NCBI RefSeq assembly: GCF_019703515.2
Contig: NC_059372.1
Span: 16,520,492-16,584,491, forward strand
Direction of reading: 5' to 3'
Length of the DNA stretch: 64,000 nucleotides
Source: Myxocyprinus asiaticus
Lineage: Eukaryota > Chordata > Actinopteri > Cypriniformes > Catostomidae
The notes under the pieces are model-generated. The model had not been told where the DNA came from. It worked only from the letters and a program-made list of their open reading frames with translations, and did not search any database. Both the position numbers and the translations under genes were made by a program. Of the stretch, positions 1 through 12,381 are shown piece by piece; within the stretch, counting starts at the first letter, position 1, and every line of letters starts with the position of its first letter.

Positions 1-754
1 CACACACACTAAAACTCCTCTGGTGTGTCCTAGAGTCACTATTTCTCTATGGGGGACCTTCTTTTCTCTCGGACTCAGATTCCTGGGTCGTCTTCGTCAA
101 AGAATTTCGTGTGTTTATTTGTGTGTCCACATCAGTGATAGTGACAGCCTGACTGACATATGTCAGCTCAGAGGCATGAGAGGAGTGGCAGAAGTCATTT
201 ACCAGGAGCCAAGACTGACACAGCAATGACTCCTGCTCTTGTTCTAGCCCACCACCCCATAATAGTTCTAATTAATTGATGAATGAGGTCAAACTGAAGA
301 TATCTCACCGAATCGCAATTTGCCCCAACACCCACCACCATGTTGTTTTTCTTAATGTGCCATGCACCTTGTCTTTCTCTTTGCTCATCTGCATAAGACC
401 TTGTGATGAATGTTAACTATGTTTAATTAGACAAGTGGAGGGATGGATGGGTGTGTGGCGCTTTGGGGGGTTTTGATGGCAGGGTTCCTCGCTGGCAGGG
501 GGTGCAGGACTGCAGTGCTCGCTCCTGACTGCGATGGGATACACACCTGGCTTCAAACAGACTTCTGTATCACAGTGTGTCTCTTGAAACCCTGGGTGTT
601 TACATATTTCAAAAAGCTATGCATTTATTAACTTTTTAATGATGTTTGCAGACAATGTGTGGCTCACCTTAACGAAGGTTTGCATCTGGGGACGGACATG
701 CAAAATGTCATTGATCGTAAACATTGAGACTTTAAAATATCGGTCGGAAGTACA
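1..754. other. unassigned intronic sequence
   Basis: It begins with the end of a (CA)n run (1-8). No coding sequence, repeat family or structure was recognised in the rest. Confidence 0.5.
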
Positions 755-1107
755 TTAAAGAGATAGTTCATCCAAAAAATGAAAACTCACTATCATGTTG
801 TTCCAAACTCTTCTGACTTTCTTTTTTTCCAAAGAACACAAAAGGAGATGTTTGGCTTCAGAATTCCAGAATGTTAGCCGCAGTTACCATTCACTTTCAT
901 TCTATGGAAAAAAATAAAAATAAAAAAAATAAAAGATGCAATAAAAGTGAATGGTGACTGCCTAACATTTCCTTTTGTATTCCATGTTAGTAAAATGAAG
1001 GTAAGTCATACTGATTAAAAAAAATAAATAAATAAATAAATAAATAAAAAACATGAGGATGAGTAAATGATAACAAAATTTTCATTTTGGGTGAACTATC
1101 CCTTTAA
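755..1107. mobile_element. TTAA-flanked foldback element, full-length copy
   Basis: The left end reads TTAA then AGAGATAGTTCATCC. The right end is its near inverted complement, GGGTGAACTATCCCT then TTAA. The two arms are largely complementary along their length, so the 353-nt unit can fold into one long hairpin. An (AAAT)n run has grown inside (about 1020-1050). TTAA ends suggest piggyBac-type mobilisation, but no transposase is present. It is one of several copies in this window and a common cyprinid repeat type. Confidence 0.85.
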
Positions 1108-2344
1108 ATGAAGACAGATATAGGAGCTTAGATTCGTCTTGCTTGTCATTCCACCATCTCCCGACAAGAATGTCAATCCGTGTTAAAGCATTGTGGTGAG
1201 GTGTCTAAGTGCCGGAGGCTTGTCCTTATCTGTGTCCTTCCAACTGAGGTGTGATCTTCTTGGCTCAAAGAATTTCTGGCGCTCTAAGCCGTGACTAAAC
1301 ACTGTGTTCCAGAAAATGATGGGCATGCCATTTAAATAGCAGTGCCACACGATAAAGCGAATTCAGATGTTTTTCTTATTTATTACCTCATCTCCTCCCC
1401 TGTTTAGACATGTCACTATCTCGCCTGTACATTAGGGACTTCTGTCTTTTCAGGACGACCAAGGCAGACATGGTACAAATGTGGAGGCATCTTTTTTTTC
1501 CCATTTCATGTTCTTTCCCCCTTCCTTCCCATGAGGGTAGGGAGCTTATCTCTTGTCCTTAGCCAGAACGCTCTGCCTGGGGTTCTGTATTTATTAACGG
1601 CCTTGGAAGAGATATGACAACGATCTAGGAGACATCACACACACTGATTAAGATCAATGCTTTTTTAAGCCTCTATAAAACATTAAGTAAAATTGTTATG
1701 AATAAGTGCAGCAAAATTATTGCTGGTAATGAGAGAAAGTTTATTGCCTTTCCCCTAAAACAAATAAATGCCGTAGTGGCTGTTTGTAATGTCATGTTGT
1801 ATTAAGACACTAATTAATGTTGGGAGAAAAGGAGTAAAAGACCTAACCCCTGCTCCCTTTTTTAACGGTGTTTGTCTCAAAATGACCTCTGATTTCACAC
1901 TGCATTGGTTTTCCATGTTATGGACAAGAACCTTTTTTTCTCTCTCTTTTTTGCTGACAACAAAAGAAATGCTATCTGTTAAATAAGTAATTCCCAACAG
2001 CTCAGTAAGTTTGCCAGCAGCAAAACATTGGGGTTGCTGAAAAGGCAGACTCAGAAGAAACATCTAGAAAAAAAACAGCCACTCCAACAATTTCTGCACC
2101 TCCCTCTTCAATTTTCTCTGAATTCAGATAATGCTTATATACAAGGTGTGTACACAAACAGTTTAAGTGTGAAACTTAATAGAGTTGGCTTTTCCCAAAT
2201 ACATTTTTAAGCTAAACCTTTTGAACAGTTGTAATTTCAGAGTTAAGCGTTTGACTAAGATAAGGAAATTATTTTCAGAGATGAATTGTAATCTCTCAGT
2301 GGACATTTACTGTTGCTTTGTGTGTCTATAAGCACAATTATTAG
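1108..2344. other. unassigned intronic sequence
   Basis: No gene, repeat family or strong structure was recognised. The 100-codon ORF on the minus strand at 1755-2063 resembles no protein family I know and is taken as chance. Confidence 0.5.
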
Positions 2345-2367
2345 TTGTCTCTCTCTAAGAGAGACAA
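2345..2367. repeat. perfect 10-bp stem inverted repeat
   Basis: TTGTCTCTCT and its exact complement AGAGAGACAA are separated by CTA. This is a short hairpin with no evidence of function. Confidence 0.6.
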
Positions 2368-2399
2368 GGTTTAAGGACTGAAGTAAATACTCTAAATGA

Positions 2400-2720
2400 A
2401 TTTTGAGGAGTAGACATACTCTGTCAATATAAGCGTAAGCGTAGTTCTAGCAGGAAGATCTCGGGATGCATTCTATCCGATATCTCATCCAATCACAATA
2501 CAGCCTCCGCTTTAAAAGCTGCAAATTTGTGTCTCATTGTTTGCATATTTCCGTTGTTCACCCCCCTCCATCCCATCACCACCATTTTATGTCCCGTCCA
2601 GAGCGGGGGTAAGCTTCACTCCCCTGCCGTCAATGCTTCCGGCAGGATCTGATGGTTCAAACAAATATCTGAGCGCTGAACCATAGGATGGGGCTTACGC
2701 CAAATGATATAAGTATCTAT
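2400..2720. repeat. possible dispersed retroelement fragment
   Basis: The segment with AGATCTCGGGATGCATTC and the block around CTTCCGGCAGGATCTGATGG resembles repeated sequence I associate with cyprinid retroelements. It has no usable ORF. The assignment is weak and rests on recognition only. Confidence 0.3.
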
Positions 2721-2887
2721 ATGTCCACATTAATCCCAATAATCCTGAGTCTTCTCTGATAGAACTGTGGCTTCTATGGCTACAGTATGTTCACATAGAC
2801 AGTGTTTGGGATTGAAATTTGTATTTGCTAACAGGTGTGACTCTCAAATTGTCCTGAACATACAACAGGAGAGGTAACTGAAGTCAG

Positions 2888-3760
2888 TAGGCTTGGGATC
2901 GATGCCTTTTTCACGCATCGATAATCTGAAGAGTTTCGATATATATCGAGATTTTTTCAGATATTTAAATAGGGCTGCTCGTTGCACAATAGTTTTTGTC
3001 TCTTCAGACATATTTCTCATGCCAACTTTGGTAAAGTATGAGCGGCAGGTTTTCTGTTTTAAAGGGGGTCGCATACCAGACGGTCTGGCATTCTAAAATT
3101 CAAAACAATTATTTATTTTCTACAAAAGGTACGCACACACCGTCAACATTCGGCATCAACATTCTGAAGTGCCACTGAGTGCAACTTTCATAGTTTTCCA
3201 TTCAATTAGACCCAAATCATTATCAATGGACAAAGATTATTTACTCTAGCCATCACTGGATGATATATTGTTTATACTGTATGTATCTTTCATATAGCCT
3301 ACACAATGTATTTTCAGTTACAAGTACATCGTTTTGTGGTTTGACAGCTTGAATGAAAGACCTACATATAGAGAAACTGCATAGTAAACATCGCCATTTC
3401 TAATCATTCAGTTTGTGCAGTTAAAACAGTTTCACTAACCTGCAAAGTGATCAACGTTACTTTGTTCATTCTTGAAGAAGTCCCAAAACTTTCGTAATTT
3501 TGGACTACCATCTCCTATGCCACTTCAACTCGTCCTGTGTGTGTGTTTGTTTGTGCTTTAGTAAATGCTATCTTGTGGTCTCCCAACGCTATTACGCCAG
3601 ACTGTTAAACAGAGGCCAAATGAGTGAATTGGAAAGCATGCAAATTGGGCTTCTAATATAAATGTTGGCTAATTTTAATATATCGATGCCTCAAAAATAT
3701 ATAGATAAAATAACGCGCCGATCAATAATCGATATATCAATATTTTATGACATCCCTAGA
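2888..3760. mobile_element. degenerate hAT-like non-autonomous element
   Basis: The left part reads GGGATCGATGCCTTTTTCAC. The right part ends in repeated ATCGATAT-like sequence followed by GACATCCCTAG, roughly the inverted complement of a TAGGGATG-type end. Such ends are typical of non-autonomous hAT-like elements in fish. No transposase is seen and no target duplication could be fixed. Confidence 0.4.
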
Positions 3761-4083
3761 CATCAGTCTTCTCTAACTCACGAGTAATGCCTATAACCAC
3801 TGTGACACAAACAAATAGTATCAAGACTTTTGACATCAAGACTATTGCATCTTTTATTGTAAACTGTTCCGCATTTCACTAAACAGCAGCTCCCGCTGCT
3901 TTCATGCTCTCAAATATAAGGTCAAAAACTCTCAATTTTAGAATTTTTGTCCAATTTAGTTTTTTTCTTGTATTCCCTCCCTCGCCCAAACACTTAACCG
4001 GAGTTTTGTCTGCTCTGCGGCCACACAAAACCTCCATTCTCTGCCATTTTTCATAACCTGAGAGAAGTTGACAGCCCTAGCAT
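3761..4083. mobile_element. hAT-like end fragment
   Basis: The segment finishes with GTTGACAGCCCTAG, the inverted form of the CTAGGGCTGTCAAC end common to hAT-like elements. A related TAGGGCTGCTCG start lies at about 2968, inside the previous element, so the two may be nested. Boundaries are uncertain. Confidence 0.35.
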
Positions 4084-4290
4084 TAGTGACTGAAAGCAAA
4101 GAACTGCGGTTCCATTCATACTGAATATATCCAATGATTTGCTCTCAGAATTCGACTCCTTAAAATTTATAATAAGTCACTTTGGTTATAGAATGTGGTT
4201 GTCACTCTCTTTCATAACCAAACTTCTATGAACATATTTTTATTTAGAACTCTTTCCAAATAGGACTGACAGGAGATTCTGTTGCTATAC

Positions 4291-4308
4291 GACTCTCTCT
4301 CTCTCTCT

Positions 4309-4339
<31 letters not shown>
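4291..4339. repeat. (CT)n-(GT)n microsatellite
   Basis: A run of CT dinucleotides passes directly into a run of GT dinucleotides. Confidence 0.9.
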
Positions 4340-4344
<5 letters not shown>

Positions 4345-4758
4345 CAGTTTAGCAAATGTATGCTTTTTTAAACATTGATAAACAATAATAATAATTAAAA
4401 AAATAGAACTCTCTTTTTCTGTTTCTCTCTTTTTCTCTGTGCGGTTCTGTGATGAGGGGGATTGATGTGCTTGCACGTGGCACTGTGTGTTTTGCCTTAT
4501 AGTGCCGGAGCAGTTGCCAGTAACATTGATTCATGGCCATGAATTATATTACGCCTTGGCAGCTGCTCACTCCTAAATCCATCTTTGTACCCAATGATTA
4601 ATTTATGACACTATATTGATATGCCTCAAATATCTGTTTAGGGGTTTGCTCTAAAACCCTTAACCCTAAGCATTAAGGTTTTGCAATTAATTCAGCCCAA
4701 ACCATTTAACATACAGATTCAGACTTTGTTTTGTAGATAATTTCAACCTTAGTTATGC

Positions 4759-4788
4759 TATTTATTTATTTATTTATTTATTTATTTT
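4759..4788. repeat. (TTTA)n microsatellite
   Basis: Seven or so tandem TTTA units, shortly upstream of the MITE at 4821. Confidence 0.8.
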
Positions 4789-4820
4789 GTGAACTTCGTG
4801 CACTTTTTAAGAATGTAAAA

Positions 4821-5250
4821 TTAAAGGTGCTGTAAGCAATTTTAGCCATTCTATCTTCCACGAAACTGAGCCATTGATTTAGCTACGCCCCCTCTTTCCA
4901 AAACACTGCATGGATACCATTGAAACTGACACAAAGCATGTTCCCATTGTTGTCAAAAACAACAGTACCAAAATAGTGCCCTCAACTGACAAATTATAAA
5001 TCAGAATATAGCATCAAGCCTCAATAATTCGCTGTAACGACAACACTATGAGAATGCGCAAAATGATTGACAGGCACAAAGCATCAGTGATCGCTGTCCA
5101 CGGACACATTTTTGTTTGCTGTTTACAAAGTCTAGAGCTGTCACAGAGACTGGTGAGATATCTCATGACACTTATTTCAGTGATATCTTTCAGGGAGTAG
5201 AAACAATTTTGCATACCCTTCCATGAAAAAATTGCTTACAGCACCTTTAA
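4821..5250. mobile_element. TTAA MITE with 23-bp perfect terminal inverted repeats
   Basis: Both ends carry TTAAAGGTGCTGTAAGCAA plus TTTT as a perfect inverted pair, giving a 430-bp non-autonomous element with TTAA termini. The interior has no coding capacity. A second, diverged copy in the opposite orientation lies at 43541-43945, which confirms a repeat family. TTAA ends suggest piggyBac-type mobilisation (inference). Confidence 0.88.
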
Positions 5251-6160
5251 GGAAATCTCATTGACTTCAAAATATAACCGGCATTGATGACTCCATGATA
5301 ATATTTGCCTACTGAATTACAACTGGCCTTCTTTCTTACATCTGTTTGCATTCTATTGGTATTGGTACTGTGACTGGTATTGTCATCCTTGCATACAGTA
5401 AAACAAGACGTGTGCTCAGTCATTCCAGTGGCTAAGCAGTTCTAATGCAGCATTTCATTTATGCAGAAAGTGGACCTAAAAATGTAACACAATTCTTTTA
5501 CTACCTTGCAAACACTGGTATTTCCTTCATAAAATTTAAATCTAGGCCGTGTGTTGAGTAGGTGTATTAGAAGGATATTCCACTTTTTGTCCTCTGTCAG
5601 CCGGTTAGAGATCTGGTTTCTACCTCACATCTTTGATCCCCCAGAGATCTGTGACATAATGTTGCTTTGTTGAAGTCTGACATGGTTTTCCTCATTAACA
5701 CCTAAGCATGGCTCTTTTATTCCATGGTAAGACCCATTGAAGTCTCGGTAAGTGAGAAAATTGAATCAGGTGACGGTTAATAGCTTTGTGGTATGTCTTA
5801 TGAAGATCATGCAGCTGCTTGGGGTGAATAAACAAACAGGGAATATAGCATCTAAAAAGATTATGTAAACTCACAGAGGAAGAGGTTATCAGCCCCATCT
5901 CTCTGATTGATCCAGTTGCATCTGGCGAGAGATGGATAAGTAGGCCTCAATGAAGAGAGGTCTATATATCAGACTACACTGTTTGCATATCAGACTGTAC
6001 TAATATGTGCATATTTCTGACCAATTGGAGATTAATTCAGATAGCCTGCCAATTAGAAAATGAAATAGGTTTCTGCAGAACAGGATTCTAGGATCTCACT
6101 GTGAAATCAGCAACAGTATGTTCACAAGTTCTTCAGCTGAATTTGGTCTGTGCTTACTGA
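5251..6160. other. unassigned intronic sequence
   Basis: Nothing was recognised apart from AT-rich, apparently unique sequence. Confidence 0.5.
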
Positions 6161-6163
6161 AAT

Positions 6164-6285
6164 TCAAAACACTGCCTCCAGTGGTTGAAGCTGGAGATGT
6201 TGTTGAATGTATGGGCGCGTGTGAGCTCCAGTTTCCAGGTGACATGTCCAAAGAGTGGTGCCAAAAGCAGGGCTCTAGACTGCGA
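6164..6285 (+). repeat. dispersed repeat, copy 1
   Basis: The block containing CAGTGGTTGAAGCTGGAGAT and GTGTGAGCTCCAGTTTCC is closely matched by 18196-18310, so it is a dispersed repeat. It is followed by AGGGCTCTAGACTGCGACTA, which looks like the end of another (hAT-like) element inserted next to it. Confidence 0.65.
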
Positions 6286-6733
6286 CTAAATTGGCAGTTA
6301 CAGACTTCTTTTGAGGAAATGCGACAAAAAATATATAATTGTGACAATAATTTTAAATCTTTTCGCCAATGGCGAGAGTCGGGAACACTTTGTGTGTTTT
6401 CATATGTGGTTTCTTCAGATATCATCTTGTGAGTTATTTAATTAAATTAGAGTGCATGCCAGTGTGTCTTACTGTACATTACTTTTCACCCTTCTGTTGA
6501 GATAAGCGTGCTCCATGCAATAACAAACACAGCACGAGCCATGATGTCCGATTCACTGACAAATGACTCTTTTGAACCAGATCTTTTTAATGAATCAGCT
6601 GTAAAGATCAATGAAACGGGTTTGAACTCAGAAGTTCATGTTAGCATTTTGAATCAGAGTCACTTTCGAAAAAGCAATTTCTAAAGCAAGTTGATTTTAG
6701 TTGTAAAAAGGAGCATAGATTCCGGGGGGATGG

Positions 6734-6790
6734 GGGGAGGTTACCCCCTCAATAATCAAAACAAGCAAGTACACCCCCCCACCCCCTTAT
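6734..6790. repeat. G-run and C-run low-complexity patch
   Basis: A GGGGGGATGGGGGGAGG run is followed within 40 nt by CCCCCCCACCCCC. The two can pair, or either strand could form G-rich structures. No function is indicated. Confidence 0.6.
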
Positions 6791-6856
6791 TTATACCATG
6801 ATCAATGGAAACATGTAAATGCTTCACGCTGCAAATAATTTCGACTGATCTGTCAT

Positions 6857-7290
6857 TTTCTTTAAAAAAAAAAAAGCAAAAATCAAAGTTACAGTGACAC
6901 ACTTACAATTAAAGTGAATGGGTTAAATTTTTTAGAGGGTTTAAAAGCAGAAATGTGAAGCATATTATTTAAATTCTAATTCTTCTGTTAAAACTCATGA
7001 ATTATTTGAGCTGTAAAGTTGTTTAAATTGTAATTTTTACAGTCGTTTTAGGGTTTGTTGACATTGCATCATCATGGCAACAAAGTTGTAAAATTGGCTA
7101 TAACTTTACACAGAACAGGTTAATAAGCACTTTTATAACACTAAAATCATGTTAACACAGATATTGTTTATGTCTTGTGGCTAAACTTTTGAAACAGTAA
7201 GTATTTTAATGTTTACGGATTGGCTCCATTCACTTCCATTGAAAGTGCCTCACTGGAACACAGATTTTTGCTTTTTTTTTTAAAGAAAAG
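6857..7290. mobile_element. foldback element with ~65-bp inverted arms
   Basis: The left arm (6857-6925) reads TTTCTTTAAAAAA then GCAAAAATC and on to AAGTGAATGG. The right arm (7223-7290) is its imperfect inverted complement. The ~300-bp interior is AT-rich and non-coding. The structure is that of a MITE or foldback element; the family is not identified. Confidence 0.7.
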
Positions 7291-7298
7291 GAGGGGAA

Positions 7299-8197
7299 AG
7301 TCAAAATGAATATATGTGGTAATCAACATTATGCCGCAAATGCTGTTGATTTAGTTTAAATTGTATTGAACCCGAGACATTCATCTAAGCATAAGCCTTT
7401 AGATCAAAAGTTTTTTAAGATCATGTGAAACAAACATTAAGTCAGATGTGTTCAAACCTTTGACTTTTATTGTTACTGTAATTTCAATTCCAATGGATAC
7501 TGCTAGAAATCAAGCAGCATCTGATGTGAAGTGAGGAGACAATATTGTCCCCAGACAGGCCAAAGCCCTAACATGATGTTATTCAAAAGGTAAGTGCTGT
7601 TAAGGGGAGATTTTGCTGGATTTAACTCAATCTTAATGTGACCTTCACAGTCACACTGTCTCTGATTATGACAAAGAGGCAGCAGAGGGCAGAGGCAGCA
7701 GGCTGCTTGTCTGGCAATGTGATAGCCATACAAAGGCAGCCTGGCCGATGCACTGGAAAGATAGCACAAATACACTTCAATTATACTCTGCCTTCCCCCT
7801 CAAAGACAAATCAAACCAGGCTGGACAGGCAGGAGCAGCAGTAGGAGGGAAAAGGGAAACAGAGAGAGGGGCGATTTCTCTCTGAGTGATGAGTAGGACT
7901 CAGTTCAGAGCTCTGTTAAAGCTCACTTTAGGTGGACCGACTAATTTGATCTGAGAGTTTACCCTGCCTGGCGGCTCCTTTGGTGATTTTCAGGGTTTGT
8001 TTAGTTTTACTGTGTACGTCTGTTCTTTGCCAGTTCTTAAAAGAGGGCTGATTGCTTCCAGGATAGAGAAAATGCACACACTTAATATCTTTCATGACTC
8101 ATCTGAAGATACAGCTTCTAGCTTTGTTTTCCCTCGCTCTTCATTTCATCTTTCATCTTAGGAAAAAAAAAAAAAAAGATAATAATTTAGCTGATCC
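7299..8197. other. unassigned intronic sequence
   Basis: No coding or repeat signal was recognised. A short A-run sits at 8162-8177, just before the next foldback element. Confidence 0.5.
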
Positions 8198-8333
8198 TTA
8201 AAGGTGTAGTTCATCCAAAAATAAAAGTTATGGCATCATTTACTCATCCTCATGTTGTTCCAAACCCATATGACATTATTTCTTATGTGCAACACAAAAA
8301 GAGATGTTAGGCAGAATGTTAACTCTTTAAGCA

Positions 8334-8367
<34 letters not shown>

Positions 8368-8560
8368 CATACAATTAAAGTGAGTGGAAATTAAGGCTGT
8401 CAGTCCCTAGCATTCTGGCTAACATCTACTTCCACAAAGGGGGTGGGGGTGGGTGGGGTGGGGGGGGGGGGATGGGGGGGGAGGTTGTAGATTTGGAACA
8501 ACATGAGCAGTGAGTAAATGATGACAGTATTTTTATTTTTGGGTCAATTATGCCCTTTGA
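8198..8560. mobile_element. TTAA foldback element, copy with G-rich interior
   Basis: It has the same family ends as 755-1107: TTAA then AGGTGTAGTTCATCC on the left, and GGGTCAATTATGCCCT then a mutated TTGA on the right. The centre has been replaced or expanded by a ~27-nt T run (about 8337-8367) and a G-rich stretch (8439-8484). Confidence 0.8.
8439..8484 (+). repeat. G-rich tract with quadruplex potential
   Basis: Several G runs of 4 to 12 bases are separated by single T or AT interruptions. This satisfies the usual four-run G-quadruplex pattern on the + strand. It lies within the foldback element and has no visible link to the gene. Confidence 0.75.
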
Positions 8561-9317
8561 GAGCATTGCTCTGACCTGTAGAGCAGAATTTTCCTGAGCT
8601 GAAGTAACTCTACTCCCTGTACCTATGAATTTCCTAGCATGTTCTTTTCCATCAATACAGTTTTAAATATGTCTTTGCAGTAGAGAGACACTTCTTCTCC
8701 CAAAACTCAAGTATTGATTTTAGTTCGAACACTAGAAACTTTAGTTTCCCCATGTCCACATTGTTGCTTTCTCTTTTCCTTATAGCGTGGAGAAGTACAC
8801 AAACCATGTGCTGAGCTGCATGGATGACCAGCACTGGCAGGACAGTCGAAGTGAAGAGCGTTTTTGTACAGAGCCCAGTAGGTGGTTGTTGGTACGCTAT
8901 GAATTGAAAGTTCGAAATTGGTTTCACGCAAGGGTGCTCCTGTCATTTGCTGTGCTGAATAGTGGAATTCACTGGATAATTCCAGCATTAATTGATTCTG
9001 GGGTCTGAAATAAACAGGCCCTGGCAACTTTGCAGATCTGCTTCTTTTTCAGTTGGAGAGGTGTAGTTGCTAGGACCAGACATGGGTCCATGTCGTTGTT
9101 TTGCAAGTCAGATTCAAGCATTAGCCTTTGACACTTGAGTAATATAAGTGATTACTTCATTTGCTTCTGAAGGGCTTTTAAAGGGTTTCATTCAGGTCAA
9201 GATATGAATTTATACTCAAAGTCTTGAGTGAATCTTTTTTTCTATTGAAAAAATAAATAAATAATGATTAGCTTTAACACTACACATTATTGAGTGGTAC
9301 TTACAGGATATTTCTAT

Positions 9318-9405
9318 GCTGTTGCTAAGGTGTTCTGATTATTTTTAGCACTTTACAATGCGGTTGCTAGGGTGTTATGAGTGGTTGCATGGTGGTTGCC
9401 AACTG
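9318..9405 (+). repeat. degenerate GTTGCTAGG-type tandem repeat
   Basis: Variants of GTTGCTAGGGTGTT and GGTTGCATGGTGGTTGCC recur in tandem. This is a low-complexity repeat I recognise from fish genomes. Confidence 0.55.
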
Positions 9406-12381
9406 GCCCAGGTCAAAATAGCCCACCCCCAAGCCTCTATGATAATTTAGTCCCTAGAAATGACTTGGGTCGCTTCTTCAATGAAAGTCTGTTTTGTTTT
9501 ATTTTTTTCAAATCTGATCTATTAGGAAACAACCTTACTTTAAGCAATTCTAATTGGCTTTTTGATGGAGAGACAGTACAGTGGTTACATGTACATGCCA
9601 ATATTAAGATATTACATATTACCATGTTGGGTGATTCTCACGAAACCTGTCAAGTAAATGTCCAACTTGAAAGATTTGGACAATGCCAGATAGCATTATT
9701 TAGATGATTCGGCTAATTCCATACCTGTTTTTGTTACAGTTTTAAATGACAAAGCCGTTGTTGGATTGTTTGTTATTTTGTAACAGATTTGAGTCTCAAG
9801 TAGCCTTTAACCCAGTCAAGTCATCAAAAGCCCAAAAAAATTAAATCTCAAATCTAACGCAAGTTCAAGTCTGCACGCTGCAGTCCATACATCTGGTTAA
9901 ATTAGGCTTTCTGTTAGAGCTGAATCAGTCGTGTGAATGATCAGGTGTGCTGGGGCTTCAAAGTGTCTCTGTCTGTCACCCTAGTTCCTCACACATCAGG
10001 AACGCCATAGGGACTCTCGTCAATGAGACACAGTGACACTGCATTAGACTCACTTCTTACTCTAATTCCCACTCCACCCATGGTCCCCCCCAAAATTAGT
10101 CTGTCTCACAGAGATTACAGCTGGAATTGCGCCGCCACCACCATTAAATCACTCAAGGTTTTGATTGGCAGTTTGAGGTGTGTAAGTCTCAAAAGGACAT
10201 TGGAACAACTCAAATTTTATTAGATGAGTGGCTTAACATAAATATGACATTGTGCAATAAGAAATACATTTTTTATTTTTTTTTTTTTTACCAAACCATA
10301 AGCATACACTTAAAGCAACAAAACTCACATTTCAGGAAAAGAAAAGTTGTCCACGGCAAGATCCAGCCATGCCAGAAGGTCTGTCCAGCATGTGGTAATG
10401 AAGGCATTACTCTGGTCTCCTTGGTGAGGTGAAAGATGGTTGGTAGGAGGCTGAAGTGGAGTGGTTTCCCGCTGTATGGATGATGAAGAAGGCTCAAATA
10501 TGGACACGAGAGGGCATATTGGAGGAAAGCGCCACAGGACTCTGGGAAGTGAACCTGGCTGCTCCCCATGGAGCTAGCGAGAGTGGGAACGAATGGCCGA
10601 CATTTACAAATGAGCCTCCTCATCACCACATGGGGGAATAGAGGATCCTATTGTGTCCCAGCCAAAGAACTGCTCAATCCTCCCCCACATCCATAAAAAG
10701 CTGGATAAGGAAAAGGATGTGTGCCTGGGCTTTGGTGCCCAAGGCAAGTGACAGAGGGCATGCTTAACTTCCCCTCTTTCTTCATTCCTTCCACATGAAA
10801 ATTTGCATTGGAAGGATTTATCATGCATACCCCACCTTTTATACTTTCTTAATTGATATTTCACAGCCATGTGTTTATTTCCTTTCTTACATTCTTTTCT
10901 ATGCAAAGTGAAGCCAGTAATATATTTTTACCTACTGTACTATTTTCCTATTATGTTCCTTCCAGTAAAAATATCGAAAACATCCTTAAAAAAATAAAAT
11001 AAATAGTTTTTAAACAAAATATTGTAAAATAAATAAAATTAAGTGTAATAGTTTTTCTTAATGCAGATTTTTTCCTTTTTTTTTTTTTTTCAAGATAAAA
11101 TGTTTTGCAGTGCACAAACTGTAGTCTCTAATATTTTGTATTTATTTTTGTTCTTCTCTGTCCACCAGTTATTGTCACTTCAATTATTCACATGCACACA
11201 TAAACCTTGGCACGTTTAACCCAGGCTAAGCTGTTAGACCCGGAGTAGAGATGGTAAGAAAGGTGACGTTGACCATCTCCAGCTGTTTTTTTGTTTGTTT
11301 TTTTTTTTTTGGCCTAAATAATGATATCCTCTCAAAAAGCAGTTTCATTTCCATCCCATGCAGTGGGTCCTGACACTAGCATCAAAACAATCTCACTAAG
11401 TGCCAACACTCCCCTTCCCCACAACAACAAGCACAGCTTCCCCCTACACATCCTCTCCTCCTCCTCTCAAAGAGGCTGGACTCTGAAAACATAAGGATAG
11501 ATAGAACGGCTAGAGCAGAGCCATTCACTTAGCCCTTGATGGGGAGGATTCTGTGCTGTGAGACTGGGATAATTTGTTTCGTGAGCCCTCGAAGTGGGAC
11601 CCCGGGAGGTGATCTGCAGGCGAATCAGCATGTCAAGCCATACATTGACCACCAGCTGGAAAATATCTAAGCTATTCTGGATCAATTCGGAATTGATCTC
11701 GGCACAACTGTATGTATAATGTAGGCCATTCAGATGTCTGTCTGACCAGTGCTGGGAAAGAGATATGATCTGCCCACACTCTTTAAAAGCACATTATGGA
11801 AAAGGGCAAAGGGCCTGAAGAGAGTTTCAAATGAGCAGAGAGGGATGCCTCTGTGCACTAAATGGATTCCATTCTGCCTGGTTTCAGAGCAGAGGTATTC
11901 CAAGCTTGCTAACAGGGTTCTATGCGTCCTGCAGACCTGTTCGCAGGGTATGCCACGTCCCATTGCTTTCTGTTGAGTCAGCAGTTTGGTGGCCAAAAGC
12001 TCTTGGAAGATGGGGGCGGCACTGAGCATCATGAGTATTGAATAGCCATGGCAGGTCATGCACAGAGGGGTTATAATGCAGAGGTGGCTACTAGTGCCAT
12101 TTGGGCCGCCCATGGAGGCGATATGCAGGGATTAATAGGTAGTTGACTGGAAAGCAAAGCTTTTTAACCCTGCTCAGGGACTCATAGAACAGCACCACAC
12201 CATGCCAGCAGATGCCAAGTGCAGCTGTCAGGGGCCAGAATGATTTTGTTGTTTGCTCTCTCTCTACTTTCTCATCTTCTTTACCTCTGTGACTGTATCC
12301 CATCGTCTCTTCATTTTCAAATGTATCTGCAGGAATAATCATTGCTTAATGTACTATAATGACCTTCTAAACTTAGGACTA
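9406..12381. other. unassigned intronic sequence
   Basis: Mostly unique-looking intron with poly-T runs at about 10269-10290, 11076-11091 and 11299-11311. ORFs up to 127 codons occur but have no family resemblance and no splice context. The GC-richer parts around 10330-10780 and 11470-12130 could contain conserved non-coding DNA, but this cannot be told from one sequence. Confidence 0.45.

Noticed and set aside
6096..6432. Long overlapping ORFs on both strands
   Set aside because: They cover a dispersed repeat also present at 18196-18310 and have no protein resemblance.
11730..12113. 127-codon ORF on the minus strand
   Set aside because: Overlapping ORFs occur on the opposite strand too, and no motif was recognised.
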